A stretch of DNA of 47,484 nt from assembly GCA_003427395.1 (NCBI GenBank), contig BFEA01000073.1:3575608-3623091 (forward strand), given 5' to 3'. Source of the stretch: Chara braunii (lineage: Eukaryota > Streptophyta > Charophyceae > Charales > Characeae). The first letter of the stretch is position 1. The number at the start of each line of letters is the position of its first letter. The notes under the pieces are model-generated. The model ran no database searches. It saw only the letters and a list, made by a program, of their open reading frames with translations, and was not told where the DNA came from. Positions 10,071 through 19,906 of this stretch are shown here, one piece after another. The position numbers were made by a program, and so were the translations under genes.

Positions 10071-10410
10071 NNNNNNNNNNNNNNNNNNNNNNNNNNNNNN
10101 NNNNNNNNNNNNNNNNNNNNNNNNNNNNNNNNNNNNNNNNNNNNNNNNNNNNNNNNNNNNNNNNNNNNNNNNNNNNNNNNNNNNNNNNNNNNNNNNNNNN
10201 NNNNNNNNNNNNNNNNNNNNNNNNNNNNNNNNNNNNNNNNNNNNNNNNNNNNNNNNNNNNNNNNNNNNNNNNNNNNNNNNNNNNNNNNNNNNNNNNNNNN
10301 NNNNNNNNNNNNNNNNNNNNNNNNNNNNNNNNNNNNNNNNNNNNNNNNNNNNNNNNNNNNNNNNNNNNNNNNNNNNNNNNNNNNNNNNNNNNNNNNNNNN
10401 NNNNNNNNNN
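10071..10410. other. Assembly gap (340 N)
   Basis: The gap is flanked by poly-C on the left and a 13-base poly-G on the right, so it probably marks failure through homopolymers and not a biological boundary. Confidence 0.99.
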
Positions 10411-10472
10411 GGGGGGGGGGGGGAGCCCAAGCAACGAACTCCCATTACCACAATCGATCCCGGTAATTCTTC

Positions 10473-10508
10473 ACAAAAACAAACAAACAAACAAACAAAC
10501 AAACAAAC
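10473..10508. repeat. (CAAA)n microsatellite
   Basis: About eight CAAA units. Confidence 0.95.
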
Positions 10509-10821
10509 CGGAAAGACACAAAACTAATTAGTCTGAGTTCCACCACTGTATCACGCCAGGGCAGACGTTTGGTGGCCACGGATCAAACCACCATTACTTC
10601 CTTAAGTCCAGCCCAGCCCATAAACAAGCCGCGACTTTAGGAAACGTACAGTAGTGGCCCAAATTCATCCGACTGGAAACACTTCTACTCTATTTTCTTC
10701 CTCCGCGGATAGCTGGTGGGCCAAGCACCGGTGGTTTAAGAGTGCTACGGAGCGTAGATGATGCCTATCGAACATCAGTATCTGTTTATCCACGGAGAGC
10801 TATGGGAGCACAATCAGCGAC

Positions 10822-10985
10822 TGGCCTATCTCAGTTGGTACACCCCTGAACTGTTGAAATACAGACCTGAGTTCAAACTCCACTGGAAGCAGATGAGTAA
10901 AATATTACGATTCTGAATTACCTAGGGCCTGTCAGGTCGATGATGATGGGCCTCGCCACACCACTCTCGAAGTGTGAAAAAGACA
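10822..10985 (+). mobile_element. tRNA-derived SINE-like unit
   Basis: A pol III box A-like TATCTCAGTTGG (10827-10838) is followed about 30 bp later by a box B-like GAGTTCAAACTCC (10869-10881), the spacing of a tRNA gene. The body ends GGGCCTCGCCACACCACTCTCGAA (10945-10970). A nearly identical ending occurs at 46498-46522 (GGCTCGCCACACCACTGTCGAA), which supports a dispersed family. It does not fold as an intact tRNA. Confidence 0.5.
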
Positions 10986-11101
10986 AAAATGTGGCGAGTG
11001 CATCTGGTCATGTTCTAGCCGTAACTTCATTCCCATTTTGCACATTTGGATAGTGGTGGGGCGATGCCCGATATCTCAAGGCCTTCACCCTCATAATATG
11101 A

Positions 11102-11119
11102 AAAAAAAAAAAAAAAAAC
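11102..11119. repeat. Poly-A run
   Basis: Homopolymer of about 18 A, with a second A-rich patch at 11151-11170. Confidence 0.95.
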
Positions 11120-11215
11120 TGTTCAGAAAGTTCTGACTTTTCATTTAAACCAAAAAAAAGTTGGAAAAAAACAAAACTCAAAAACAGAGAGAAAGGTTTG
11201 TAATTGCAGTTGGAG

Positions 11216-11275
11216 ACTGACAATCAGTATCTTTTTTTTTTTCTTTTTTTTTGTCTTTCTGACAATCAGTATCTA
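11216..11275 (-). mobile_element. Poly-A scar with target-site duplication
   Basis: CTGACAATCAGTATCT occurs at about 11216-11232 and again at about 11259-11275, with only a T-rich tract (poly-A on the minus strand) between them. This looks like a retroposition product reduced to its tail. A simple slippage duplication is the alternative. Confidence 0.5.
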
Positions 11276-11513
11276 TCTCCAGCACCTGGAACCCTTCTGT
11301 GGTGCCCTGACAGTTTTTCCATCCATCATTGACTGTATGCATTTGACCCAGCGCAGGCAGGCAGGTTCATCCACAATGCAACCTCTTGTGTCCCAGATAC
11401 CCCATTACTGTCTGAACCTGCCGGGATCAGGGCCCACTTACCCTGCCCCTGTCAGGTTTCCAATCAGGGATTTAATACCACCTATTTATAGGTTGAAAAG
11501 TAAAAAAATTAAA

Positions 11514-11709
11514 GGGGTAACTACGCGGGAGTCACAAAAATGAGTTGTAATTGCACTATGGGCCAAGATACACTTTGCAATTGCACTTCGGGCACCCTAC
11601 CTGGCCAGAAAGCTGGGTTGTATACATTGCTCGAACTGCAATTCGAAACTGTACCGTGGCCCATAGAGCAATTATAACTCATTTTTGGTGACTCCCGCGT
11701 AGTTTCCCC
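11514..11709. mobile_element. MITE-like element, 196 bp, ~70-bp terminal inverted repeats
   Basis: Both ends begin GGGG(T/A)AACTACGCGGGAGT when read inward. They continue with CAC(C)AAAAATGAGTT and TAATTGC(A/T)CTATGGGCCA, so the arms match for about 70 bp around a ~55-bp centre. The flanks are AATTAAA on the left and AATTTAAA on the right, a possible A/T-rich target duplication. There is no coding capacity. The superfamily cannot be assigned from this copy alone. Confidence 0.85.
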
Positions 11710-11789
11710 AATTTAAAACCACCGGTCTGCCAGGGCCTGGGTACACTTCCAGGATTGTACATAGAGGCAGCATCTTGAAGATTCCTGTT

Positions 11790-11790
<1 letters not shown>

Positions 11791-11820
<30 letters not shown>
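11791..11820. repeat. Poly-T run
   Basis: About 29 consecutive T after TGTTTC, possibly the tail of a minus-strand retroposon. No body is recognised. Confidence 0.95.
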
Positions 11821-11930
11821 GAGAAAAAACTGCCTGTGGCAGATTCAGTTCAACTATATACGTGAAATGTCAGACATGTAGAATGATTGTACATCGTGTT
11901 AATAGGAAGGTTTCTACCACAGAAAGGGCG

Positions 11931-12083
11931 TTGCCACGGCACACGAAACGAAAAACGAAACGAATGTATCTTCCCCCGGAAAATGGCCAGGTTCATCGGT
12001 TTGCTATAAATAGTAACGAGTGTATTTTGCCACCTTTGGTGGGCAGATGCACTCGTTTCGTTTTCGTTTCGTGTGCCCTGCGG
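11931..12083. mobile_element. MITE-like element, ~150 bp, ~35-bp inverted repeats
   Basis: The left arm GCACACGAAACGAAAAACG (from 11939) pairs with the right arm CGTTTTCGTTTCGTGTGC (ending about 12076). Pairing extends through CGAATGTATC / GATGCACTCG and outward to GTTGCCACG / CCTGCGGCGA. It is non-coding. Confidence 0.75.
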
Positions 12084-12949
12084 CGAGGCCCAAAGTTAGG
12101 ATGCATGGACAAGTGGAGTGATTGGGGCATATATGGGAAAAGGAGCTTCATTTGTGTCACAGTGCTGTCCTCAGGGGCCTGGACCCACTAGCGAAGTATT
12201 CTACCACTCCGTTCAGGATTTCAATCATGTGTGGCCTGAGTGATGCAGTACGGCCGTCGAATACATTGGATCTCGACGGCCGGGTAGTTTCCGAGCGGGA
12301 CTGTAAAGATGCCCACCACCCGTCCAATGAGATGCGTCGAAAAAAAAAAAAACCAACGAAGTTGGACATGATAGCTGGTGGCTTTGCCTGGGCGGGAAGT
12401 CTGGATTTTATGGATTTAAAAAGGGGGGGGGTGATTTCCAGACTCTGTTTTTTTTTTTTTTTTTCTGCTCTGAGAAATAGAACTTGAAATGTGAAATTTG
12501 AATATTGTGGTGGATCTAACAGGAACGCTTCCGCGTCTGTCGGATGGCCTGCTCGAGGCATCATGAGATACATGGTGATGAATATATCCCAATACCCGTT
12601 ACTTGTTCATCCGCGTGACTGTGTTCGTGGACACGTTTTATTGCCACGGTACATCACTACGAAGACTTATGTGAAGGAGATCATACCAACCCATGAATTC
12701 GGGTGCACAGCTGTTCTTCATAGTTTTATGTGCTTGCAATCAGACTCTCTCTCATTCACACTTCGCATGCATGCAAACAGGTGCGCAGCAAACTGGCGAC
12801 AAGCGCCCACTCGAAACTCAGAGATATGGTCGTCAAGAACACAGTTCAGGTACAAGTTCACTTCAATGGCTATGGCGACTCAGCGCCCACACAACTCTCT
12901 GTTCGCACACACTGGATCACCCTGGATATCCCACACGCGTTACTCTGTA

Positions 12950-12950
<1 letters not shown>
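12084..12950. other. No gene seen
   Basis: Mixed sequence with a poly-A run (12340-12352) and a poly-T run (12450-12465). Several mid-length frames exist on both strands but none shows a recognisable motif. Confidence 0.5.
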
Positions 12951-12952
<2 letters not shown>

Positions 12953-13022
<70 letters not shown>

Positions 13023-13068
13023 GTCTCTTATACACATCTAGATGTGTATAAGAGACAGCACACACACT
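12953..13068. repeat. (CA)n microsatellite, split by adapter
   Basis: Pure CA repeats at 12953-13020 resume at 13059. The interrupting 38 bp is a sequencing adapter. Confidence 0.97.
13021..13058. other. Nextera mate-pair junction adapter (artefact)
   Basis: CTGTCTCTTATACACATCT is followed immediately by its reverse complement AGATGTGTATAAGAGACAG. This is the Tn5 mosaic end in the head-to-head form left at the circularisation junction of Nextera mate-pair libraries. It sits in a microsatellite where assemblers commonly misjoin reads. It is not genomic sequence. Confidence 0.97.
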
Positions 13069-13639
13069 GCACGCTATCTACAGCTATGGCGGCTATGGCC
13101 GCTGCTACTCTATCGCTATGGCTGAGCTCCTTCTCTCTCGCCCACTTCGTCCTCGGGCTCACTGCAGACCACCTAGCACAAGTCGCTGTGGCAGCGCTTC
13201 CGCATGGCTCACGCAGGAATGAATGAATGGCTGGACGCCGCCCTCTGATTTATACTTCTGTGGCTCGCTGGTCTGGCCCTTTCCCATGCCCGTGGTGCAC
13301 GCAGTCCCATGCGGTACTTGCTTGACTGGACTAGGACTGACTGGGACTGGGACTGCTGACTCAGCACGGGTAGACTCCACCACTTGCCCACTTGCCTTGG
13401 CCTAAACATGGGCAACTTCGAAAGGCCATTACTCGGACCTTCCGGAAGGCCGTAGACTTGGCCTTTTGATACCGTAGCAGCTATGACCTTGACCTTTCTG
13501 GACTGTAGCAGCTACGACCTTGACCTTTCGGGAAAACTATAGCTACGACTTCTAGACCCTGCTAGGACTCCTACCCGACAGGTCTACGGATCGAACCCCT
13601 ACTGCCTACGGACCTTACGACAGTCTACCAACTGTTACA
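13069..13639 (-). repeat. Probable 3' LTR of the minus-strand Ty3/gypsy element
   Basis: Placement is by position: it lies just beyond the chromodomain end of the polyprotein. Read on the minus strand it could start with TGTAACAG (13639). It contains a TATA-like AGTATAAATCAG (about 13250), preceded by short repeats (TCGTAGCTGCTAC and AAAGGTCAAGGTC, 13440-13540) that look like promoter-proximal elements. The far end is uncertain because of the microsatellite and adapter. No second LTR is present to confirm it. Confidence 0.35.
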
Positions 13640-13800
13640 AATACACAGGTCACGGGTTCAACTCTAGGGGTCGACACAGGTACTGTACACAGGTAAGGTG
13701 AGGACTAGGGATCGAGCCCTGGGATCTGCATCGGCTACTGCGAACAGGTGAATACCGTTTCACTGCCGCCGGCCTAAATTCGAGGTCCTCTGAGAATAAC

Positions 13801-14016
13801 TCAGTCCAAGGCAGGACCTTTTCCTTTCTTCTCTCTCTCATAGGCTCTAACTATGTCGGGAGCTATCTCTAGAAGTTCTGTTCTAGAAAACCAGCGGTCG
13901 TCCTCTGGTTCCTGATAAGCAAATCGGACCTTGTATTGTTTTTGTGGATGACCTCTACCTCTTGTTCTGAACACATCTTCACCTACAATGCCATCTATGT
14001 CGTATCTTCCGTCCAT
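13801..14016 (-). pseudogene. Ty3/gypsy chromodomain-like tail
   Basis: The frame reads MDGRYDIDGIVGEDVFRTRG, then KQYKVRFAYQEPEDDRWFSR, TELLEIAPDIVRAYERE and a basic end. The ..I.G.....YKV.F......W.....L pattern fits a chromodomain fused to the integrase C-terminus, thought to guide insertion to chromatin. The plus-strand element at 42680-42790 carries the same block. It lies in line with the integrase frame, three bases away across a stop. Confidence 0.75.
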
Positions 14017-14019
14017 GTC

Positions 14020-14928
14020 TTAGGGGATCATAGATCTCCTAGATGGGAACTGTTGACTCGTGACACACGGCAGCAACTTTGATGCATGAAATACAGGGTA
14101 GGTGTGGAGGTGTGCTGGGATCTCCATGGTGTAGGATGGTCCATCCTCTCCGCCCTTAACTTCTAGAACTGGCCACGGTCCTCTATACGCGGGCAGTAAC
14201 TTCTGCGAGATGTTTTCCTCAGGAGCAAACTCTTTGGACTTGACCCAGACTAAGTCGCCTACTTGGAACTGTGACGGGCGACGGTGCTTATTAGCCTGTT
14301 CTATCATCCGGTGCTGGGCCTTCCTGAGGTTCTCAACAACAGTGGCTATCTCTTTCTCGTGCTGTATCGTGAACTCCCTAGTACCGGGCGGTAGCCTGTG
14401 AATCTGATCCCGGTTAAGTCTCTCAAACGGTTTGCGCGGTCTAAAGGGCTTGTGCAGCTCATTGGGAGTGCGACATGTGGACAAGTGCACACTGTTATTG
14501 TACGCACTGGCTACCTTGGGTAACATCTCGTCCCAGTTGATCTGATCGGGTCTAATGTACATACGTAGAACTTGTTGCAGGATTTTGTTCATCTGCTCTG
14601 TCTGACCGTTAGTCTCTGGATGGCGGCCAGACGACATCAACAACTTAGATCCATAAGCTTTCATTAGCTCCTACCAGTTCTGGCTAGTGAAGCGATTATC
14701 TCTATCGCTGACCATAGACAACGAGACTCCATGCTCACTAACCCAAAAATAAAAGAACTTATGAATCACTAATTCAGTACGGGCCTCTACAGGCAAAGGA
14801 ACAAAAACAACATATTTGTTAAATCTATCAACTATGACCATGACTTGGCTCTTGTCGTGCCTACTCTTGACTTGGGTATCCATAAAGTCAATGGACACTG
14901 AGTCTCCGGGCTGGTCTGGAATAGGCAA
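14020..14928 (-). pseudogene. Ty3/gypsy integrase core and C-terminal region
   Basis: The frame 14928-14671 carries the first catalytic Asp (VSIDFMD) and the second (VSDRDNRF). After a stop at about 14668 the same frame continues 14664-14020, with the catalytic Glu in HPETNGQTEQ, then AYNNSVHLST, a basic QFQVGDLVWVKS strand and PVFHASKLL. All three DDE residues are present and correctly ordered. The enzyme joins retrotransposon cDNA into chromosomal DNA. One internal stop is the main visible defect. Confidence 0.88.
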
Positions 14929-14952
14929 GGGTCTAAGAAGACCTAAAAGGGC

Positions 14953-15177
14953 TCACGTAGTACTCTTATTTCTCTGGCATACTTTGCAACTGCGGACATA
15001 CTCTATGCAATCAACCTTCATTCTTGGCCAGGTATATGCATACATCAGATTGGCTAGAGTCTTTTGCCAACCGAAATGTCCCTCTGTGTTGTGGCATTCC
15101 CCTAGGATCAGACTACGAATCTCCTCGCTGTTAGGGACGCACAGACGGTCTACTACATTAGTCTTCTCAAATAACAA
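14953..15177 (-). pseudogene. Integrase zinc-binding (H2C2) domain
   Basis: HNTEGHFGWQKT, followed by YVRSCKVCQRNKS, gives the HxxxH...CxxC signature of the integrase N-terminal zinc-binding domain. It is separated from the core by a stop at about 14950, in the same frame, and from the RNase H by a frameshift near 15180. Confidence 0.85.
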
Positions 15178-15790
15178 CCCTTCTGTAGTGCGGTAGTCTG
15201 GTTCAGTCTCTGGGCATCCTTGACTCTTTTGAGGAGGTCACTATAAATAGGGTCTTGCGCATACACTTGTCTAACTTTCTCATGCAGGTCATTCCCTATG
15301 TCCAGATAGTGAACTATAGCTCCAAAGTAGTCTGATCTCCAACGCAGAGCATCCACAACTACATTGTACTTGCCCTTAACTGGTTTGAGCTCAAAGTCGT
15401 ACTGGTCTATCTCAGCGGCCCACCTAGTCAACTTAGGTGTCATCTTGGCCTGTGTCTTCAACCATCTAAGGGTTTCATGGTTTGAATACACCTTGAAGTG
15501 TCTTCCAAGCAGGTAGTGTTTCCAGTGCTCCAAGTCTCCAAGGCCTGCCTAAGAGCGTAGAGTTTTCTCTCATACGTCGAGGTAGCAACCTTCTGAGGGG
15601 ATCCTCGCTGACATGAACTCTACGGGTCTGTAGCCATTGCCGTCGTCCTGCTGTAGCACGACGCCTATACCATACTGACTCGCGTTCGTGGTGACGATAA
15701 ATGGCAAGGACGAATCTGCTACTTTGAGGACAGGATACTCTAGTAACGCGCGCTTCAACTTCCTTAGCGCTGACGTACAATCTCGCTGGC
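15153..15790 (-). pseudogene. Ty3/gypsy RNase H with altered catalytic residues
   Basis: Blocks seen are FIVTTNASQYGIGVVLQQ, GYRPVEFMSARIP, HWKHYLLGRHFKVYSNHETL and LTRWAAEIDQYDFELKPVKGK. Ty3/gypsy RNase H normally has TDAS and DH at the first and third blocks. Here both Asp are Asn (TNAS, SNHE), so catalysis should be lost. The duplicate at 20071-20310 keeps TDTS at the first site. Frameshifts at about 15590 and 15540 interrupt the central YER block. Confidence 0.85.
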
Positions 15791-16102
15791 TGGCGGCGCG
15801 GGAGCATCAGAGCGGCATGAAGGGACCGACGGGTTGAGGGTCCGGCGGGGCTATCCCCCTTGGTTTTGTCGACGGCGGTGTCCGGTCAGTGGTGGCACTT
15901 TCTAAGTAATTCTTTTTAGCACCGTGTTTCTATTAATTGCTTGTTATACTCCGACATGCCGTTGACCTGGACGTGACGCCGGGCTTAATGGCCGTCACGG
16001 CAGTCGAGGACCTTGAGTGCGCGCCTCGTTTGACGGGTTCGCGGGTCCAGGATGTTAGCGAAAGTCTTCTACCATGTCGTTGCTAAGAACACTGCGTGGT
16101 CA
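15601..16102. repeat. 741-bp tandem unit, copy A, first part
   Basis: Starts ATCCTCGCTGACATGAAC (RNase H coding, antisense). It continues past the gypsy homology into a non-coding block (GGACCGACGGGTTGAGGG, GGCTATCCCCCTTGG, GCAGTCGAGGACCTTGAG) and is cut at 16102 by the LINE insertion. It resumes at 19907-20145. Together the two parts make 741 bp, the same as copy B. Confidence 0.9.
16085..16102. repeat. LINE target-site duplication, 5' copy
   Basis: AAGAACACTGCGTGGTCA. The 3' copy at 19889-19906 differs at two positions. The uninterrupted allele at 20637-20654 differs from each by one. Confidence 0.9.
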
Positions 16103-16133
16103 TCGGGCTGTATGGGCAACTGGCCAGACAGGG

Positions 16134-17397
16134 GAGATGGTGAGCCAGGGTGTACTGACCCTCCTGTATAAGAAAGGGGAAAGAACAAATATTAGGAATT
16201 ACAGGCCCATTACCTTACTTACTGTGGTATATAAACTAATCGCCAAAGCCCTAGCTAACCGGTTGTTGTCGGTCCTGCCTAATATCATACACCCTGACCA
16301 AACTGGCTTCATTCATGGTAGGGACATCCAGGATAACGCCCTGCTAGTAAACGAAGTGATCAAATTAACAAGACAATCCAAAAGCAATGCAACAATTATC
16401 TTTATTGACTTTGAATAAGCATATGACCATGTGGACTGGTTGTTCCTAGACAAATGTTTGGAAAAATTCAACTGTGGTCCGTGCTTCAGACGATGGGTGA
16501 AGATCCTCCATACAAATGCAATGACTAGAGTCATGGTGAATGGCAACCTATCCCCACCTATAAAGCTCCAAAGGTCAGTCAGGCAAGGGGACCCCTTAGC
16601 CCTGTTTTTGTTCGTCATTGTCATGGAAGCTATGGAAGCCAACCTAAGGAAGCATAAGGATATCCAAAGAATACAAGTGTCTTCAATATCGCAAGATGCA
16701 ATTCCAATCTGCTCTCTGTTTGCGGACGACCTAACACGAATGATTGAGGCCTCCCATCCATCGATGGCGGAAGTCCAACACATGATGGACCGCTTCTGTA
16801 GGTTGGCAAATATGAAGGTTAACTGGGGAAATAAAACTCAAGGCTGGTGGATACACCACCAAGGAGTGCGGCCTCCTGAAGAACCCAAACTCAAATGGCT
16901 ACCCAAGGAAGCCCCGCTTAGGGTGGATCTCTGGCCCACCCCGGGAAAAGATGTTACTATGGAAGAACAAACACACTTCACTTATAGGGCGCTCTCTAAT
17001 AATAAATAACGTAATTCTGGCCTCCTTGTGGTACAAATCAACCATCTGGGCCTTGGATAAGAACGCCCTGCGTCCCCTGCAGCGCCAAATAGCAACCTTC
17101 CTATAGAGAGGCAATCACGAGGAGAGTAATGTGATCAACAGGGTGGCTTGGCAAGTTGTAACCCAACCAAGAATGAAAGGTGGGCTGGGAATAATAGATC
17201 CCCTGTTGCAAACTAGTAAGGCTCTTGCGTTGCAATGGCTCAAACGCCTCCTTTTCAACCGAGACACCCCGTGGAGGGAGCTGGCCTTGGAAGAGATCGC
17301 CCGCCTGGCACCACAAACAACAGATCGCCCGCCTGGCACCGCTGATGTGGCTAGAAAACAAAGAATGACCCATCCCAAGACGGGGCGCGAGGTATGA
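16134..17397 (+). pseudogene. LINE reverse transcriptase and thumb
   Basis: The first frame reads VSQGVLTLLYKKGERTNIRN to FIDFE, followed by a TAA in place of the Lys codon of motif A. The same frame continues AYDHVDW, motif B RQGDPLALFLFV and motif C FADD. Near 16930 a short deletion and frameshift leads to a second frame containing LWKNKHTSLIGRSLIINN (16957 on) and VINRVAWQVVTQPRMKGGLG. The catalytic Asp residues are retained. The stop inside motif A alone would kill the protein. Confidence 0.9.
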
Positions 17398-17499
17398 CTG
17401 CCCCTCCCCGGACTCACCTAGACAAGCAGCAAGGGCCGACCTACGAAACGGCCCCTTTTGGCCGGACCCCCTGCCAGACAAAAAACCACCAGAAAGATG

Positions 17500-19030
17500 G
17501 GAAGAGGTGGCACGACAACCGCTTTTTGGGAATAGATGGATAACAGACTCAAAGGGTCAAACCCTCCACTGCATGGATTCACCATGGCAAGGCTGGGTCA
17601 GGCGGGGTGTAACAAGAGTATATGATGTATTGGATAAGGAACAAAGGAACTGGATTGACCCGGGCCAACTAAGGAAGAGACTACGCTACTGCCATCGACC
17701 GGAAGTTACCCTGGAGGCCATAATTGAAAAGATCCCCCTAGCCTGGTGGAGAATTCTTAGGAAAGGCCTGATCCTTCAAGAATCACACTGGGTGGCATTG
17801 AGGGACCGCTCAGAGCAGGTGGGCAACGTCGCACACTGCGATTCAGACGGACCCATAATAGTCAATCTCTTTTAAATAGGCAGTAACAACATACTCCAAA
17901 GAACTTCTCCATAAGAAACAATGTCGTGCCCGAAAGAGGACTTATTCAGAATCAGAGTGCTCCATGAAAAGGAGCAATAGATCGCCCACTGCCCCCGGAT
18001 TCCGATCCACCAACTCGCCTTGGACCCTGAAGAATGGACATGGACTACCCCGGCAAGGAAGGGCAGGAAAATCACCAGATCGTTATACGACCTGACTGTT
18101 AAATCGACCTACAAACTGCTCAGGCCGCATATTAACCTGCACGATCGGGTAGAGGCACGCTGGATGAACCACCTAAATGTTGATAAGAACAAGCTAAGAA
18201 ATATAAAATGGTTTAAAACGATAAAGGAGAAACCAGCAAAATTCGCCTCGCTGCAATGGCAGATTGAGCATCGGTGCCTGCCAACAAATGACTGGTTGAT
18301 CGTAAGAACAAACTTAGAACAAAGGGGCCTAGCCCTCCCCTGGTGTAGGCTCTGCACCGATACGTTTCCCTCCAGGAAATTGCCAGAAACAATTGAACAC
18401 ATTTTCCTCCAGTGCCCGGGTGCAGTATAGCTGTGGAGATGGTGGGATAGAATCTGGGAGCAACTAGAAACCCAGATCTAGTGGTCGTGGGATTGGAAAG
18501 CCTTGCTATGTGAAGCCTTCCCTTACGATCAACTCGACGACTTCACCTGCAACATGTTCAAACTGAGCCGCAAGGCGGTGCTCTGGGCCCTCTGGCGACG
18601 ATGTTGTACATACGAAAGGGAAAGAGCACGGCTGGACGGCCCAGAGTTTACAGAAAGCATACAACAACAGATCCAAACCGAAATCTCAGCAAAATGGGAG
18701 AAAGTTAGGGCGCAGATCCAGCCACTACACTCACTGAAAGATATCCAACAAAAAATTAAGGATTTTAGCCTGACCTGGCTTGGAGGGGAAAAGGGGGGGG
18801 GAATTGGGGAAGTTGAATGGAAAGGTGGCCAAAATGACCTCGGGGAAGAACAAGAGAGGAGGCTTCTAGTAAGGGACTACAGGCTTGTTTTTCATGAATG
18901 GACTAAGATTGACACAACAATCCCCATGCGAACCAGTGAAGATTTCCCTGATCTCTTCCCCCCCCTTCAAACTGTTTGGTTGGTCTGGACCGGTATGGGC
19001 GGGACTGAGGACGAACTGATCCCCCTCTAA
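17500..19030 (+). pseudogene. LINE ORF2 C-terminal half with zf-RVT
   Basis: One frame with three stops covers RQPLFGNRWITD (17515), PLAWWRILRKGLILQESHW, FASLQWQIEHRCLPTN (18240), WCRLC...ETIEHIFLQCPG (zf-RVT, about 18340-18420), SRKAVLWALWRRC and a terminal RDYRLVFHEWTKID. The region ends at a stop near 19028. Conservation with the minus-strand copy is strong across the zinc motif. Confidence 0.85.
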
Positions 19031-19230
19031 TGCGTTTTCAAAGGCATAGCAACGGGATGGGATAGGCTCGTTTTTTCAGGAATAGGACTAAGATGGACAC
19101 AATAATCCCCATGCGACTCAGCGAAAACCTCCCTGTCCCCTCCCCTCCCTCTTTTCAAACTGTATGGTTGGTCCGGACTGGATGGGCTAGACTGAGGACG
19201 CGATTTCAAGGCATAGCAGTCGGAATAGAT
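18888..19230. repeat. Tandem duplication, ~180 bp x2, at the LINE coding end
   Basis: The block around ACACAA.AATCCCCATGCG, CTTCAAACTGT.TGGTTGG and AAGGCATAGCA occurs at 18888-19060 and again at 19072-19225. The second unit lies in the 3' UTR. The same part of the element is duplicated independently in the LINE at 8874-9254. Confidence 0.85.
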
Positions 19231-19890
19231 AGTTCAGGCTGGGACGGGTGGGGGAGGGAGGGCTAGTATGCAGATGTAGATATCTGGCGTTGGGCATGCA
19301 AGGGTAATCATTGTAGACAGGTCTCCCCCCATTGGAGGGTGAACAAGACTCTATCTAGGCTGCTCAGTCATTCCCTTTGTGACAGGGTAATCAATGCTGA
19401 CAGTCCTCACTGCCACTGTTCTTATTGCTTTCAGACATTCTCAATTTCTGTAGATGGGACGCTGGTAGAAATGCAGTGGTTCAGAGGTTGACTGGGTTCG
19501 CAGGCGATAGTTCTCGGGAGCTGGTAGGGGATAAAGGAGCTAGTAAACAGCAGTAACTATCTGGCGCCGTGTATGTGGTGAAGAGGTTCCCTGCCCCGCC
19601 CCTGCTAAGTCAAATCCCAGTCAATCCCACAATCTGTGTGTCTTTTGATAGGCAGAGTATTCTCAGTGTCCCGCTTGGTCAATCCCCTGGTTTCCAGGGT
19701 AATCAATGTCAGCAGGACTTGTCTTCTTATTTCTTCTGATCACATTGTATCACATTGTATATGCGACGCTGGACCCGTTTTCCAGCAGGTAGATGGAGCC
19801 TCTCCCTGAGTGGTAGTGGTGTTTGCTCTTATCAGCACCACTATCACCGGCGTGAGTGTTTAATTAAAAAAAAAAAGAAAAAAAAAAAAA
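19031..19890 (+). other. LINE 3' UTR and poly-A tail
   Basis: Non-coding. Carries repeated GGTAATCAATG(C/T)(T/C) phrases (about 19390 and 19700), a GGACCCGTTTTCCAGCAGGT block also found near 7450 on the minus strand, and an A-rich tail from 19865. Confidence 0.8.
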
Positions 19891-19906
19891 GAACACGCCG
19901 TGGTCA
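19889..19906. repeat. LINE target-site duplication, 3' copy
   Basis: AAGAACACGCCGTGGTCA immediately follows the poly-A tail. Confidence 0.9.

Larger units (their letters stand above)
13650..15807 (-). mobile_element. Ty3/gypsy retrotransposon fragment (chromovirus type)
   Basis: On the minus strand the order is RNase H, integrase zinc-binding domain, integrase core, integrase C-terminus, chromodomain-like tail. This is the RNase H-integrase order of Ty3/gypsy elements, not of Ty1/copia. The protease and reverse transcriptase are missing: coding similarity stops at about 15790, where a different repeat begins. Two stops (14668 and 14950) and frameshifts around 15180, 15540 and 15590 make it non-functional. 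Confidence 0.9.
16103..19890 (+). mobile_element. 5'-truncated LINE with poly-A tail and TSD
   Basis: 3.79-kb insertion into copy A of the tandem unit. It begins just upstream of the RT, so ORF1 and the endonuclease are absent, as expected of incomplete target-primed reverse transcription. It runs through the thumb, zf-RVT and C-terminal domain to a 3' UTR and an A-rich tail (19865-19890). It belongs to the same family as the minus-strand LINE at 1230-6560. ORF2 is broken by stops at 16416, about 17104, 17873, 18428 and about 18479, and by frameshifts near 16930 and 17400-17500. Confidence 0.95.

Noticed and set aside
12491-13226. Plus-strand frames through the (CA)n tract
   Set aside because: They translate the microsatellite (HTHTHT) and the sequencing adapter, so they are not genes.
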